Source of the DNA: Sphaerosporella brunnea
Taxonomy: Eukaryota > Ascomycota > Pezizomycetes > Pezizales > Pyronemataceae
Direction of reading: 5' to 3'
Length of the DNA stretch: 64,000 nucleotides
NCBI GenBank assembly: GCA_008704415.1
Contig: VXIS01000088.1
Span: 1-64,000, forward strand
Part shown: piece after piece, positions 44,201-56,970 of the stretch
Position numbering within the stretch: the stretch's first letter is position 1
Layout of the letters: each line of letters opens with the position of its first letter
Translations under genes and position numbers: made by a program
Notes under the pieces: generated by a model
What the model was told of the DNA's origin: nothing
The model's input: the letters and a program-made list of their open reading frames with translations, nothing else
The model's database searches: none

Positions 44201-47200
44201 TCGTTCTTCTCCGCGCTATCGCTGTTGAACTGAGAAGTCTCATCAGCGAGAATCTTGGTGTCCTTGACGAAGCAGTCCCATTCGTGCGGGTGCAGCTGTT
44301 TCAGGTATTCCAAGAGCGTAACACGAGAGTAAGGATCGTCCTCGCGGATAATTTCGCGGAGAGAGAGCAAGATCTTTTCACCATAGTGGGGAATCAGGAC
44401 CGTGAAGGTGGGCATATTGTCAACGGGGACCGGTTCCGGAATAGGAGTGGAAAGAGACTGGGCGAAAAAGGAGATACGGCGTTCGGCCTCGCTGCCATTA
44501 GGGAAAAACTCGGTCTTGAACGAATGATCTTCCTGGGAGACGAAGAATGTCGGAGCTCTCAACGTACGCTTTCCTTCCTCCTCAGAGGGAACCTAGATGT
44601 AAAATGTCAGCCGTGATCATGCAAAACGGCCAGCTGATGCTTTTACCTGGTGGTACAAGAGCTTCTGAACGTGATCAATAGCAAGAAGATGCTCACGGTA
44701 CATGGAGATAACGATTGCATTCCAGATCTGGGAGATCAACACCTTGGGCTTGTATTTGATCTCCATGTCCGTGGTAGCAAGAACCTTGGAGTAAATACGC
44801 TTTGGCAGTCTCGAGAAAATGTTTCTCCAGGGAGTCCAAATCGAAATACCCAGGTAGAAGGACCGAGCAACCGAGAAGATCGTATTCCAGATTATGTACC
44901 ACAGATACGTATCCAAGAAGAACAGGATAAGATCAGTGAAGAACATCAAACCCAGGATAATGGCAGGCTGGTGAATGCAAAGCATCTGCGCAGAGGCGCC
45001 CGAACCGAAGATAGACTCTCCGATGCAGTTGTCAATCTTCATGATGGAGAGAATTCGGATGGGATCTCTCAGGGACAGCGTCAAGAAGAAATACGACTCC
45101 GAAAGCTTGGCACCGAAGACCAAAACCCAGATTCCGTAAGACATCCAGCGGTCATTGCCATGCAGCTGAGGAAAGCTGGCAGTGAATGTTTGACTGGCGA
45201 CGTATCGTCGGTTGCCCTTCGTAAGATAACTTCCGAATAGTCCTCCCAGAGGCATAACCGAGAAAAAGAAATAGGTGAACACCGCAATGAAGAATTGCAC
45301 AATACCGAGAATCAATGAAATCTTTCCGCAAGTTTTCTTCTGAGTACAGTCATCGACGAAGAAAACGTAGACACTGGGAGCCAAGTTGATGATGAAGACC
45401 AGAATACAGAAGAGAAGACGCTTGGTGAGATGCTGAGCTCCTCCCCACATACGCGGGACGTATCTCCATTCGCACAGAGTTGCCAAAACCATGATGAACG
45501 CCGCGACCGCACCACCGAGACCAACGGAAGACCATCGAGCCGCACCAGGAGGTTGATCATTGAAGCGTTGCCGGTAGTTCTTTGTGTACAGAGTAGGAGA
45601 GTTAAAAGCTGTGTAGAACCAATATGCCGTGATGTGGATAATCCAAATGCGGTTGAAGTTGGTGATGAGATGGAACCAAGAGCGAGTTTCTTTGTAGGTC
45701 TTGAAAAAGACCTTTTTCCAATCCACCTCCTTGAGTTTCAGGTACCGCTGAGCGACAGGAACATCGGTGAGGAGAGTCTTGTCGGTGAGAACGATTCGCT
45801 GGATACCCTGGGGGTACCAGAAGAGCTGGTTGATATCGTCATAACCGATAATGTCCTTGTGGTCCTTTTCTCTGCGAACGTACTTGCCATCCACAATCTC
45901 GTAGCCTTGATCACGACAAAACTCGTACAGTGGAGTAATGATGTCGCGAAGGAAGGTTCCCTCCTCGACAGGCTCGACTTTCTGCTGGCACTCTGGCGAA
46001 TGGTAGTAGTCCTCTGCGCACTTGATGATGAAGCAGAGACATTCGGCCATGAATCGCACCTGATTGGCTTCACCCCAGCACAGGAGGAAGAGGGCAACCT
46101 GACGAACACGGTCGTGTTGCGACATCCTGTTCATCTTGGTCTTCCAGCGGTATTCGGCGGCCTCCAAGCTGTTATCGCCCTCCAGCTCAGCCAACTTGTC
46201 GGCCTCTTCCTCAGGACTTCCTGCATCTCCCTTTTTGGCCTTCCCCTTCTTCTTCCTCTTGCTGCCCTTGATATTCATGTTGGCAAACCCGACCGCCTCG
46301 TCCAGATCCAGCTGAGCAGCAAAGTACCATTTCCGGTAGTTGGCGTTGTCTCCACCGATGTAATCGGCGTGAAGGGTGAGCAGCGCTTGGTTGGCAGTCA
46401 TGCGGGAAGCTCGTGAATCCAGGAGTGTCATGAAATGGTCGTACATGTTGCGCATGCTGTCGCGCTGGAAACCGAATTTGTTGACCAGATCGATGAAGAT
46501 TTCCTCAATTTCTTCCTTTGAGACTGGGACCTGGTTTTCTGAAGTCCAGGCGGGATATGGCTCCTTGGACCGCTGACCCATTGGGAGGGCATTGGAATAG
46601 TCCATGCCGTAGACTGGCGTTGAAGCGCCAGAAGAACGGTTTCCACCGTACGAAACCTGAGAAGATGGGGGCCGGTAACCTCGCTGTCCATTGCCACTCT
46701 CGTATCCATTGAACCGCTCGTCACCGCGTCCATAGTAGTCCATCTCGGCGGCCCGTGCCATGTCAGATCTCATGGTGAAGTCGCTGAAGGTCTCGGAGTC
46801 CTCTTCCGAATCGTGTCCTCTCCGCTTCCCCTTGGGATCGTAGCCTCGTTGTTGCTGGCCGGCAGCAGGAGCTTGATCTAGCCAAAAGTTAGCTCTACAG
46901 AACTCCCTAAAATGGCAGATATCCACCATAGTATTGGTCACCATAGTAGTCATCATCATAGCCTCCCCTGCCATCATTATAGTAGCTGTCGCCTTGCTGG
47001 CCGTAGGCGCCGTGCTGACCGGCGTTATAATAGTCGCTGGAAAGGCATTAGATTCCTTTGCGCTGCATGTGCAAGAGAAGCCGGGAAAGGAGACGTACTT
47101 TTCATCGTAATAGCCATCACCTCCTTGCTGATGGTCGTAGCCCTGGTCGTAATGGCCTTGGCCGTGTTGCTGTCCTTGAGGATGTTGCCCTTGAGCGTAA

Positions 47201-47268
47201 TCGTCCTGATAGTACGAGTCGTGTTGACCGTACTGATCGTCGTTATACGGCTGCTGAGGCCGTGACAT
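41212..47268 (-). CDS. FKS1: 1,3-beta-glucan synthase catalytic subunit FKS1
   Basis: It polymerises UDP-glucose into cell-wall beta-1,3-glucan at the plasma membrane, under Rho1 control, and is the echinocandin target. Five exons (47268-47099, 47036-46927, 46877-44647, 44592-41451, 41396-41212) give 1945 aa, the usual fungal length. The N-terminus is Gln/Tyr/Gly-rich. Then come the FKS1 domain 1 region, a first membrane block, the large cytosolic glucan-synthase domain ([21 protein letters not shown]) and a second membrane block. Hot spot 1 reads FLTLSLRDP near residue 690, the common susceptible form. Hot spot 2 near 1404 reads DWITRCIL, unlike yeast DWVRRYTL. The short last exon encodes an ordinary cytosolic tail. 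It is divergent from a GH72 wall-remodelling gene. Confidence 0.95.
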
Positions 47269-50153
47269 GGCGGCGGGACTTGTATTAGGTACTGCAGACG
47301 GTTCGGTCAGTATCAATATACAGTTTACAAGACAAGTTTCTAGCTGGCTTCTTGCGGCTCAGTCTACAACGGATGATGCTAAACTCTAGAAAGTTTCTCT
47401 GGAATCGAGCAAACGATCTTATTTTGAGTTCATTGAAGGGAATGTTCGACGTGACGGAAAATAAACAAGACGAGATGGGAGGTACCCACCCAAGCGTTTT
47501 GTGAATTGTTAACTGCAGATATTACAAAAGATGAATGTTTTCGATAAAAAATGAAGACGGGCGCGCTCGGTAGTCGACTTGCTGTGTTGAGCCGAAGTCA
47601 ATGCCGATCCGCTTGATTGAATTCGAGTGTTGAAGTGAGTATCTTTTTTGTTGCTTCGCGAGCTGGTTGATGGGGTAGTTTGGCGCTCAGCGATGGAAAA
47701 GGGGTACCCAAAGCACGGACCCGGACAGCAACAACAACGTTAACAAACACAGCAGAACGAGAGACTGGAGGTTAGAAGGATGGGGGGTGAGGAGGAGATG
47801 AAGAGAGAGGAAGGCAGAAGAAAGCAGAACGGGAAGTGAGAAACAGCAGCAGCGATCGACTGGGGGGGGGGGTTGGTGGGGGGGGGGGAGGGATAAAAAG
47901 AGAGGCGGCTGGTTCTGGGCGATGAGACAGGCGAGCAAGAAAATGAACACAGCGCAATCGTGAGTGCGGCAACGAGCGAGCGAGAAGGCAGCGGGAAAAG
48001 GAAAAGGAGACGATGCAAGCGCAAGCCCAAGGAAGCAAGTCAACCACAGTGCGGGAAGGGGCGGAGTGGTTCTTTGTGAGTGATCTCGACGTGGCAGTGA
48101 AGTTGCGAGATGGCAAGCAATTGAGTTTCCACGATGACACCCGCAGCAGCTCCCTGTGGCAGTGAAAAGTTGCACGACCACCAGTAAGGATTGCCATATT
48201 TTGATTCGGGGGGTTTCGAATTCATGGCTGTATGTGCATTGTTTTTTTTTTGCCTGCAAGATCTCAGACCTCTGTTTCCATGCGTCCATAGAATAACGCG
48301 GTACTACTACTCCACGCGCCCCGTTTCCTGCTGCTGGCTGTCTCTCTTTCGTCGCGACGAAGGATGAGCTGCCTAACGCAGAACTGCTCGCCTCTCCGTG
48401 CCGTGGTCGGCAGAAACACGTCTCAGCAACCACAGATATGGACAGCAACGCTCGCCCTGCCGAGAGAGGCCCTCGGATGGCCATGGCAGAGGCTGATTGC
48501 TGACGATGATAAGATGCTTATGAATTCGGTGGTTACACGTCCAGAATGCCATCATGCCATCCCACAAATTACACCTCCCGAGTGCGATAAGAGGCCCACG
48601 ACGCTCTGCGGCAGCAAGGGCACCGAACGGGCCTAGCTTCAGGCACGAAAGAATGGCAGGCACGCAGGCGTCATCCCCATCAGCGGAATGGAAAAAGGAG
48701 AGGGCCCACAGGGATGCATGCCGAACAATCAGGGAAATGCAAAAAAAACAAGGTCCTGGCGCAAAGCAGCAGCAGTCTGCCCCCCCCCCAAGCGGCCATT
48801 TGCGCCTGTTAGCCATCCCGTCGGGTGCAAGATCAACACCTGCCTGCAAGCTAGAAAAGCCCCCCCCCCCCCGACCCCGGTGCGCCTGTTATGTGACCAA
48901 CCGTTGCCATATGCATGCTGTCGACTTCAACCCGGGCTCTCCTGCCGCACCGTGGTGATGAAACGCTGGATCCATTGAAACATCTGTTTGGCTTCCTCTG
49001 GACCCAGGCGGACGTTTGGGATCGGTAAGCTACAGATGCCTCGACTTGAGGCCTGTATCATCTTCAGACGCTTCAGCGGCGAAGATGGTGGAGCGGGGAG
49101 GGTTGCATGTTATATGTAACGTTAAATGGCGTAGAAAGGAGGGTTTGCTGTCGTGTGTGTGCACATGCCGATATCCCACGAAAGGAGTCTGATCACCATG
49201 CTGAACTTCGAATTCATGGGGGAAGGGGGAAGGGGGAAGGCGTCTGGCCAGGAACCGGCTAAGGGCACTGGTTCGTGTTACTATACTAGGTAACGGCGAG
49301 CTCCACCGTTCAGGTACACTTCCTGCGAGCGAAACACAGACATCTGTCTCGAGAGCATCATCACCAGAAGCACGGGAACGTCATAATCCAAATACAAGCC
49401 TTTTCGCCATTGCAATTGCCGGTGGATCCCGGATCAGATCGAGCAATTTGCATTCCGTCTCGTGCCAAGATGTAACCAAGAAATCTGCAGTATCTGCAGC
49501 GCTGTGTGTGTGTCTGTGTATGAATCGAACCCGGTGCATCAGGATCAGTTCCCCGTAGAATTGATCGGCTCTCCTGAAACGTAAAGCCATGGAAACACCC
49601 CCCCCCCTCCCAACCACAGCCCACCGCCGAAATAAAATCTACTAATTTGTACGGGGCGTTGACACCTAACTGTTTCTGATTCGAAAAAGCGAAAAGGAAG
49701 CGCCGGAAAGGTCGGCTGAAGTAATTATGGAGCGCGCGTGGTTACGCGGCCATGCAACGTCCGATCCTCTCAGCGTCCTCTTGAAAGCCAGCGCCTTTTC
49801 CCCAGCCCTTCTTCTTCCTGTCGTCAAATACCTCACAGCAACACTCCTCCCAAGAGTCTTTCTGTGTTCAACTTCTCGTTTTTTCCATCTTCTAAAAACT
49901 TCACACTCGCCTTCTTGGCATACCCACACTCGTTCAATTTTTTAGTTTCTACGCTTTTCGGCTCGTCCACTTGCCCCTTTTTATACATTCCTCTCACTCG
50001 CTCGACACGGACCTACGCCAACACACTCAAGCCGTCCCCAAGATATCCCGCTGCGATACCAAGATTTCTTGGAATCTGTAGAATCCAATCGATAGGAGGA
50101 AAGCCCAGCCACAGCCACAGCCCGTCCAAGAGCCCTGGTGGTCCGGAGAAATA
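47269..50153. promoter_or_regulatory. Shared 2.9-kb spacer between divergent FKS1 and GAS1/GEL
   Basis: Long for this gene-dense region. The FKS1 side (47690-48060) is purine-rich with G runs at 47863-47891. The middle has C9-C14 runs near 48780 and 48863. The GAS1 side ends with a C/T-rich leader from 49790 and a TATA-like TTTTTATAC near 49978. Frames up to 265 codons on either strand run through low-complexity tracts and were not called. Long spacers like this often hold 5' UTRs, UTR introns and stress-responsive sites. I did not find a clear Rlm1-type site by eye. Confidence 0.55.
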
Positions 50154-51999
50154 ATGAAGTTTACACTTGCTGCAACGGCGGTAGCCGCTTCGCTGATTAA
50201 CTTCGCGGCGGCTGCGGATTTGGATCCGATCGTGATTAAGGGAAACAGTATGTGTTGCTCGCCAAGTCCAAAATTTACGATACGATATCTCGGGAAAAAG
50301 AAGGCTGACATGATTTCGCTTGCTTGCTAGAATTCTTTTTCAAGTCTAATGGCACCCAATTGTATGTTTGTGGTGGTTTAAAAAGAGAACCCGTCGCGTT
50401 GCACAGAGCGCTGACAGAAAATGCGTACCTGCAGCTTCATCAAGGGTGTTGCATACCAGGCATCTACCAGTGATTCGACCACCTCCACATACGTCGACCC
50501 TCTGGCCGACGAAACTTCTTGCAAGCGTGACATTCCGTACCTTCAGGAGCTCGGAACAAACACCATCCGAGTTTACGCCGTTGATCCTACCAAGAGCCAC
50601 GATGTATGCATGAAGCTGCTGAACGACGCTGGCATTTACGTTGTCAGCGATCTTTCGGAGCCTGCCAACTCTATCAACCGCAACACCCCTCAGTGGGATG
50701 ATTCTGTCTACACCCGTTACACTGCCGTCGTCGATGCTCTGCAGGGCTACAGCAACGTCTTGGGTTTCTTCGCTGGAAACGAGGTCTCCAACCAGGCCAA
50801 CAACACCGACGCTTCTGCTTATGTCAAGGCCGCTGTCCGTGATGTCAAATCCTACATCAAGGCCAAGAACTACCGCGACATTCCTGTGGGTTATGCTACC
50901 AATGACGATGCTGATATCCGTGTCGATCTGGCCAACTACTTCGACTGCAACTCTGCAGAGGAGAGTGTGGACTTCTGGGGATACAACATCTACTCCTGGT
51001 GCGGAGACTCCTCCTTCACCAAGTCTGGCTATGATGTCCGCACCGAGCAATTCAAGAACTATAGTGTCCCCGCTTTCTTTGCCGAGTACGGTTGCAACCT
51101 TGTGCAGCCTCGCAAGTTCAGTGAAGTCAAGGCTATCTACGGCAGCCAGATGACTGATGTGTGGTCCGGAGGAATTGTTTACATGTACTTCCAGGAGGCC
51201 AACGACTACGGTATCTTGCCTTGTGCTGTTCATGACTTTGCTGCATCTACTGACAATCCTAAGGTCTCGTCAGCGTCAGCGGTAACAACGTCAAGACTCT
51301 CGCCGACTTTAACAACCTCAAGACGCAGCTCGCTAGTGCGACCCCGACTGGTGTCAAGATGGCTACCTTCACTCCCACCAACACCGCGCTCCAGGACTGT
51401 CCCGCTGAGGGTACTGCTTGGATGGCCTCGCCCACTCTTCCTCCCACTCCCAACAAGGAACTGTGTTCTTGCATGGTCTCTAGCCTGAGCTGTGTCGCGA
51501 AGTCTTCTTTGCCTGAGAAGAATTACGCTGACCTGTTCTCTTACATCTGTGGAGGAAACACCGACTGCAGTGGAATCAACGGCAACGCAACCACTGGCAA
51601 GTACGGTGCCTACTCCATGTGCAACTCCACTGAGCGTCTGTCCTGGGCCATGAACGCCGTAAGTTTGAACATTCCCTCGTTGAATCATGATGGCAACTAA
51701 CTAGCTTGCAGTACTACGATTCCCAGAACAAGGCCAGCACTGCCTGTGACTTCAGTGGCTCCGGGACTACCCAGGCCGCCGCTAGCTCTTCTGGAAGCTG
51801 CTCGGCGTTGATGAAGGAGGCCGGTGGTATTTCTGGAACCGGAACTGTCACTTCGCAGCCCAGCGCCACTGGTAGCGGCTCAGGCAGCGCCAGCGCTGGT
51901 AATTACCTTGGTGCTCCATCTGTGAACGTTGGTGCCCTCAAAATCGGAAGCGCCATGGCAATCGCATTCTTGAGCGGTTTTGCCGTATTGTTGGTATAG
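50154..51999 (+). CDS. GAS1: GPI-anchored 1,3-beta-glucanosyltransferase, GH72+ (GAS1/GEL)
   Basis: It cuts and rejoins beta-1,3-glucan chains outside the plasma membrane, elongating the polymer made by Fks1. Five exons (50154-50247, 50331-50361, 50435-51210, 51264-51658, 51712-51999) give 527 aa. A signal peptide (residues 1 to about 20, ending AAAA) leads into the GH72 barrel. Its acid/base Glu is in FFAGNEVSNQ (about 157) and its nucleophile Glu in FFAEYGCN (about 258). A Cys-rich X8/CBM43 module follows (about 375-470, with LCSCMVSSLSC and FSYICGG), marking the GH72+ subfamily. A Ser/Gly linker and a hydrophobic tail (IGSAMAIAFLSGFAVLLV) signal GPI attachment. The second exon is only 31 nt. 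Confidence 0.94.
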
Positions 52000-54703
52000 A
52001 GTGGAGGATAATTCACTGCGTTTTGGGTCGCCTGTAAAATGTTGATAATTGGAGTCACTTTATGGGGGGGTATAGCATCACTGTACAACAGATTGTGTAC
52101 CGGGGTTTTTTATTTCCTTTGCGCTTGGGTTTTTTTTTTTTTTTTTTTTTTTCTGTATGTGTCTTATTTCTTCTAGCTTGATGTGTGCATGTGCTTTATC
52201 GCGTGTTGCACATTTTTTATTATGAGTAATAATGTGGTGGTGATTTGTCCAACTGCTCTACATACCCGTGGACATACACGTTTTTCTCTCGGTTCGTTTG
52301 TTGACCCGTTCCAAGCCCTATGTATAGAGCGGCAAGCACTACCTACGTAGTTATGCCTTACCTACACTTGCTACCAGCAGCCGCAGTGGGATTGGCCAGT
52401 AAGAACTGACGGCGCACAGCAGAGACAGTAAGAACGTTAAGCTCGTGGCGCACAACTGCACAGGTTTCGAAGCTTGAATCCACCACAAAATTTCCTATTC
52501 TGGAATCGATCAGCTCATCACATCAGCCCCTATTCGCGGGCCCTAACCCTGTGCTGAAATGCCATCGAACTAATTTTAGATTATGTGGTGATCACCGCAC
52601 TTGGGTGACGTACGGACAAAGGCGTGGCATTCTTGATGTTTTTTTTTTTTTTGTCATTGGCTCGGAAGGATTCCCACGGCTGTGGCTTCGGAGAGTTGGA
52701 TCCGGGATTGCCAGCGGCAGAGATGTCCGCAGTTGAACATCGTTCGAAGCTGCGTACCAGGCGCCACGACGCGCGTTGACTGAGTGCTGTGGAGATTGAG
52801 GTCTCAGGTGACGTGGCATGGCAGCTGTTGCATATCTCATCACTCGCAGCGTGGATGTCCCCTTGCTTCTCTGTACTGTGGCATCAGGTGAAACGCGGGT
52901 TGGACGTGAGGAGTGGGTTTGGATCCCAGACTCCCGATAGCAACTTCCACATTTTTTTCGTGGGTTCGCTTATATCTCAACCCTTCGCTGCTCTGACTGT
53001 TATCCGCCCTTGAGTTAGAGATAGGAGAGCAGATATCCGCGGCTCGTAGTCCAACGGACGAGACGGAATCCTTGGGTTTTTCCTCGGGGAAAGAGCAGGA
53101 CCCTTTTGTGTATTGCAATCTGTTGAGATCTTGCGATCGTGGATCCGTTGCTGACGCTGGCTGGTGGCTCCGGCTCTTGAAGGTGAAGTGCCCAGGTGAA
53201 TGGCCAGAACCGAGTGATATAAGGTGAAGCCTTCACCGCAAAAATGATGAAAGTTCTTTGTTGCCGACAGCTTGCCGTATCTACGGTCCATCATTATGGA
53301 CGATTAGACATGAGGATCCGATTGTACGTGCGTTTCGAACGATGTTGAACGGATTCCGAACTGGGTTTCTGGATGGAAAACAGCCGACTTGCATGTCGGG
53401 GCACATTCATGCATACTTGCAGCTGGATACTCGTGAATAGAACCAGATTGCCGACTTTCAACGGTTCTTCCTTAGCCTCACGAATCATTGAGCTTTTTCG
53501 ATTCATCATGGCCCAGCGCTAGCAATTTAACCCAAATTGTTACCCAATTGCTTGCAAAGCATCCAATTTCCCCAAGATACATACACTCTAGATAAGCCCA
53601 ATCCTTCAATTTTCCAATAATCGCCATGGCTGCATTCGCGTGGCAGAGTCCCAAAGTACCATATTTCCAGACTCTCAATCTCTGCGCTCCTCATCTCAAG
53701 AAAGTGTTTCGAATTAACAAGGTACGCTATGCTAACGTTGCACATCCCCATAACCTGCCACTGAACATGATTGTCAAAAGCCGGTGTGGCGGTGTAGGGA
53801 AGTTGTTTGGTGTTGGCCAATTGGCCGTGTACGAGTACTTCGGGATCCGGAAAAATTCTGGTGCCGGGCGGCGGTTCGAGATGGAGTGTCGGGCCGTGGA
53901 GAGTAAGCTTTATCGATGGGGCTTTTTAGCTAAGTACTTAATGGACAGGGCATGTGCCTAGAAGAACTCTGCGAGTCATCTTGTTGGTGAGGGTGCATCA
54001 CGGCCGTCACTCGCCGATGCTGTTTCAGGCAGCCGGGACTTCGCGGAGTGTTTGCTTCTCCTGCAGCTAAATAAACCTTTCAAGCTTTCTTTAGGAAGGC
54101 TGGAATTTCTCGGGATCTTTACGGCCGTTTAAATGGGTCAAAAACCTCCAAGCTGACTTGCTCATGGTTAATCTTCACAAACCATATATTAGATCCACCA
54201 CTGGAGAGGGTGGGAAGCAAAGGCGATATCTCAGAGCATGCTTTTTCATTTGCCTCCCTCTAAGCTGAGGCTCTGTATAAATTCAGACCGCCGACCTTTG
54301 GAGTACATTCCATGCCGCAAAGGGGCCGAATGTCAAATGATGAAACGCAAAAAAGTCGAGTAGGCTTGGGTATTCCTTTTTCCTAGAAATAAAGCTTGCG
54401 GTACAATTGCGAAATATCTTGAAAGCTCTTCTAACTAAAAAATTAATCCTTCGATTAGAGATTGCGTCGATACATGTACGAGTACAATTACAGATGGAAA
54501 TTTGAAGGGAACCCTGTGTCGTCCAAATGGTGGACCTCCATCCTCATTGAGGATCAATCGTTGCGCATGGGAGAGATCAAGCTAAAAAGCGGGAGGGCGG
54601 ACCATGCGGCTCTATCAACCTTAAGTTTTTTTCTGCATCTTCGATCTTCGTAGGTTTGCGACAGACACAGCTCCACCCAACACAACGACCCAGCGCATAT
54701 ACA
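52000..54703. other. Intergenic between GAS1/GEL and NOP9
   Basis: The 2.7 kb holds a T21-like run near 52131-52152 in the GAS1 3' UTR and a T12 run near 52641. It also has one 111-codon frame at 53626-53961, listed separately. Nothing else is recognisable. Confidence 0.5.
53626..53961 (+). CDS. Uncharacterised small frame, 111 codons
   Basis: An ATG-started frame with mixed composition (MAAFAWQSPKVPYFQTLNL at the start, YRWGFLAKYLMDRACA at the end). It contains GTACGC and GCTAACG, which look like an intron donor and branch, so even the exon structure is unsure. No family was recognised, and it could be chance. It stands in a 2.7-kb gap in an otherwise dense region. Confidence 0.2.
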   Translation: MAAFAWQSPKVPYFQTLNLCAPHLKKVFRINKVRYANVAHPHNLPLNMIVKSRCGGVGKLFGVGQLAVYEYFGIRKNSGAGRRFEMECRAVESKLYRWGFLAKYLMDRACA

Positions 54704-56970
54704 ATGCCTCAGGAAAGACGTAAGCGAGGTCGTCGTGCCGAAAAGAAGCGCAAGGAAGAAAAGGCTGCCAAAGAGCCCACTCCGGAAGCCACACTCGAGA
54801 ACCTCTACATCGAAGACTACGAGGGTGCTGTTCCGCGCTGCGAGGATGGAATAATTTTCTTTGGGCTCCTGACGGAGGAGGAGCAGGAGTACTTTAAGCG
54901 CGCAGATGATATGTTAGCATTGGATGAATTCGGTGACGCCGATGGTGCGTCTCTGGGGAAAAAGGAAGCTGTGCAGAAGGAAGATACTGATTGTGTGGCT
55001 ATAGAGAAGGCACTGTTCATTGGAAACCTCTACCGAGAGGCTTCCGGGAAGGAATTGAAGATTGCACATTCCCAGGGGTGTTCTCGGCTTCTGGAACGTT
55101 TGATACTGCTTTCCACGCCAGCACAGCTAAAGGCATTGTTCCAGTGCTTCAGTGGAAAGTACAAATTCCTAATCGCTTCCAGCCCAGGTCTTGAGCTGAC
55201 ATATTGGTAGCTTTCTAGCGTTGATGAAACATCGATTTGCGAGCCATGTCTGTGAGACACTATTCATACAAGCCGCGCCGATTGTATCCCAAGAGATGGA
55301 CGCCGATGCTGCCTCTAAGCAGGAAATCTCTATCGACGAAGTTTTCGCAAGCATGGAGTCGCTCTTCATGTACATGTTTAACGAAATCATTCCCGAGCTC
55401 AAGACACTGATCATCGATACTTTCGCATCCCACACTCTTCGCACTTTGCTTCTCCTACTCGCTGGGCGTTCAGTCACATCAGCAGCAACACTCATCCAGA
55501 GCAAAAAGAAGGAGAATATCCCACTGAACTCGGAGAATGCTTCAAAAGAAGCGCAAAGTCAGATCTCGGTGGTGCCTCAGTCTTTCCATGAGGCTGTAGG
55601 AACCGTATTGAACAAAGTCAACACAGAGTTTTCAACCGAAGAGCTGCGATCACTGGCGGTGCACCAGATTGGCTCGCCAGCCTTGCAAATAATGTTGCAG
55701 CTCGAGATGGGATTGTCCAAAAAAGAGCGTCGGAATAAGGAAAAGGCCGGAGGGACACTGCTTGGTCGATTGACGGGTGTTCGAGAGGAGGAGGCATCTG
55801 AGGTAAAGGATGAAGGCGAGGACGGAGAGGACGGAGAGGGGGCAGAGAACGAACGGCGCTTCTTCCAGAACCTACTCTACGACTCTATCGGTTCTCATTT
55901 GGCTGAGAGCATGCTGAAGTGTGCTCCAAAGAGGGATTTTAACCAACTATACAGGCGTTTCATCAAGCCGCGGTTGGGCAGTCTAGCAAGGAATGAAACT
56001 GCCGCTTTTGTGGTGCAAAGAGTTCTGGAGAGACTTCCAAAAGAAGCGCTTGAGGAGGCAGTAGGAGAGATACTACCACAAGTTCCTGGCCTCATTGGTT
56101 CGTGGCTCACTGTCCCATCACTGACAACAGGTGCTAATTTTACTAGAGCGCTCGCGGGTAGCTGTTCTCAAGACCCTCATTGAAGCATGCACAAAACATT
56201 CCGTGCCTGCCACACCTATCATCTCCACCATAACCTCCTCCTACTCCTGTTCCACGCAAGAAGTAATCTTCAAAATGCTCCACCTAACTCCCGAAGACCT
56301 CAGCCCGCCCCCAGAAACCACCGCCCCTGCCGGTAAGCCCAAGCGCGACCCGAATCAGCTCCACGGCGCTCTACTGGCACAAACATTCCTTTCTCTCCCC
56401 GCTGAGGCCGCCGCGCCCATCTGTAACAGCATCCTCTCGCAGTCGCAAGACACGATAGTAGGGCTATGCAAACATCCTCAGGCTTCGCACGTGGTGCAGA
56501 AACTGCTGAGCTCTCCCACTGCCGCCATTCCGAACAAGCGGAAACTTCTTAACCTCCTCAAGGGCCGGTTCGTCGAGTTATCACTCGACACCATAGCCTC
56601 CCATATCGTCGACGCGTGTTGGGATTCGCCCATGAACTACCGTCAAGCTATTGCCGAGGAGCTGCTGCGCGGTGAACCACAAATACGTGAGAGCTACTCT
56701 GGCCGTGCCGTGTGGCGTAATTGGAGTATGGACAAGTACAAGACGCGGAAACAGTTGTGGTTCGCTATTGGGAAGGAAGAGGTTGCGGCTGCGACCGCAG
56801 CTGGCGCTAAGGGCGGCGAGAAGAAGAAGACTGCGATTGAGTTAGCCCGGGAACGGCATGCGGCGCAGAAAGCTAGAGGCTTTGGGACGGGAGCCAATGC
56901 TGGCGGGAAGAGATCTGCGGCCGAAATGAGCGGCGAGGCAAAGGATAAGAAGAAGCGGAGAGTGAAGTAG
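54704..56970 (+). CDS. NOP9: Nucleolar pumilio-like RNA-binding protein NOP9
   Basis: Nop9 binds pre-18S rRNA near site D with eleven Puf-like repeats and guards 20S pre-rRNA from early Nob1 cleavage. Three exons (54704-55158, 55211-56097, 56147-56970) give 721 aa. A basic N-terminus (ERRKRGRRAEKKRKEEK) acts as nucleolar signal. Puf-like helices appear as QGCSRLLERL, HRFASHVCETLF, DTFASHTLRTLL, DSIGSHLAESML, NETAAFVVQRVLE, HPQASHVVQKLL and DTIASHIVDACW. The end is Lys-rich (KDKKKRRVK). An acidic insert (EGEDGEDGE) lies between repeats. The second intron has a weak donor (GTTCGT) but a good GCTAAT branch and correct phase. Confidence 0.93.

Noticed and set aside
42385..44616. 743-codon open frame antisense to FKS1
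   Set aside because: Shadow of the FKS1 coding frame; no domain, and FKS1 motifs are unmistakable on the other strand.
47687..48484. 265-codon frame upstream of FKS1
   Set aside because: Pro/Leu/Ser-rich translation of a pyrimidine tract in the promoter region.
49515..49545. GGTTCGATTC on the minus strand, like a tRNA T-loop
   Set aside because: The five-base T-stem does not pair, and no D-arm or acceptor stem lies at the right distance.
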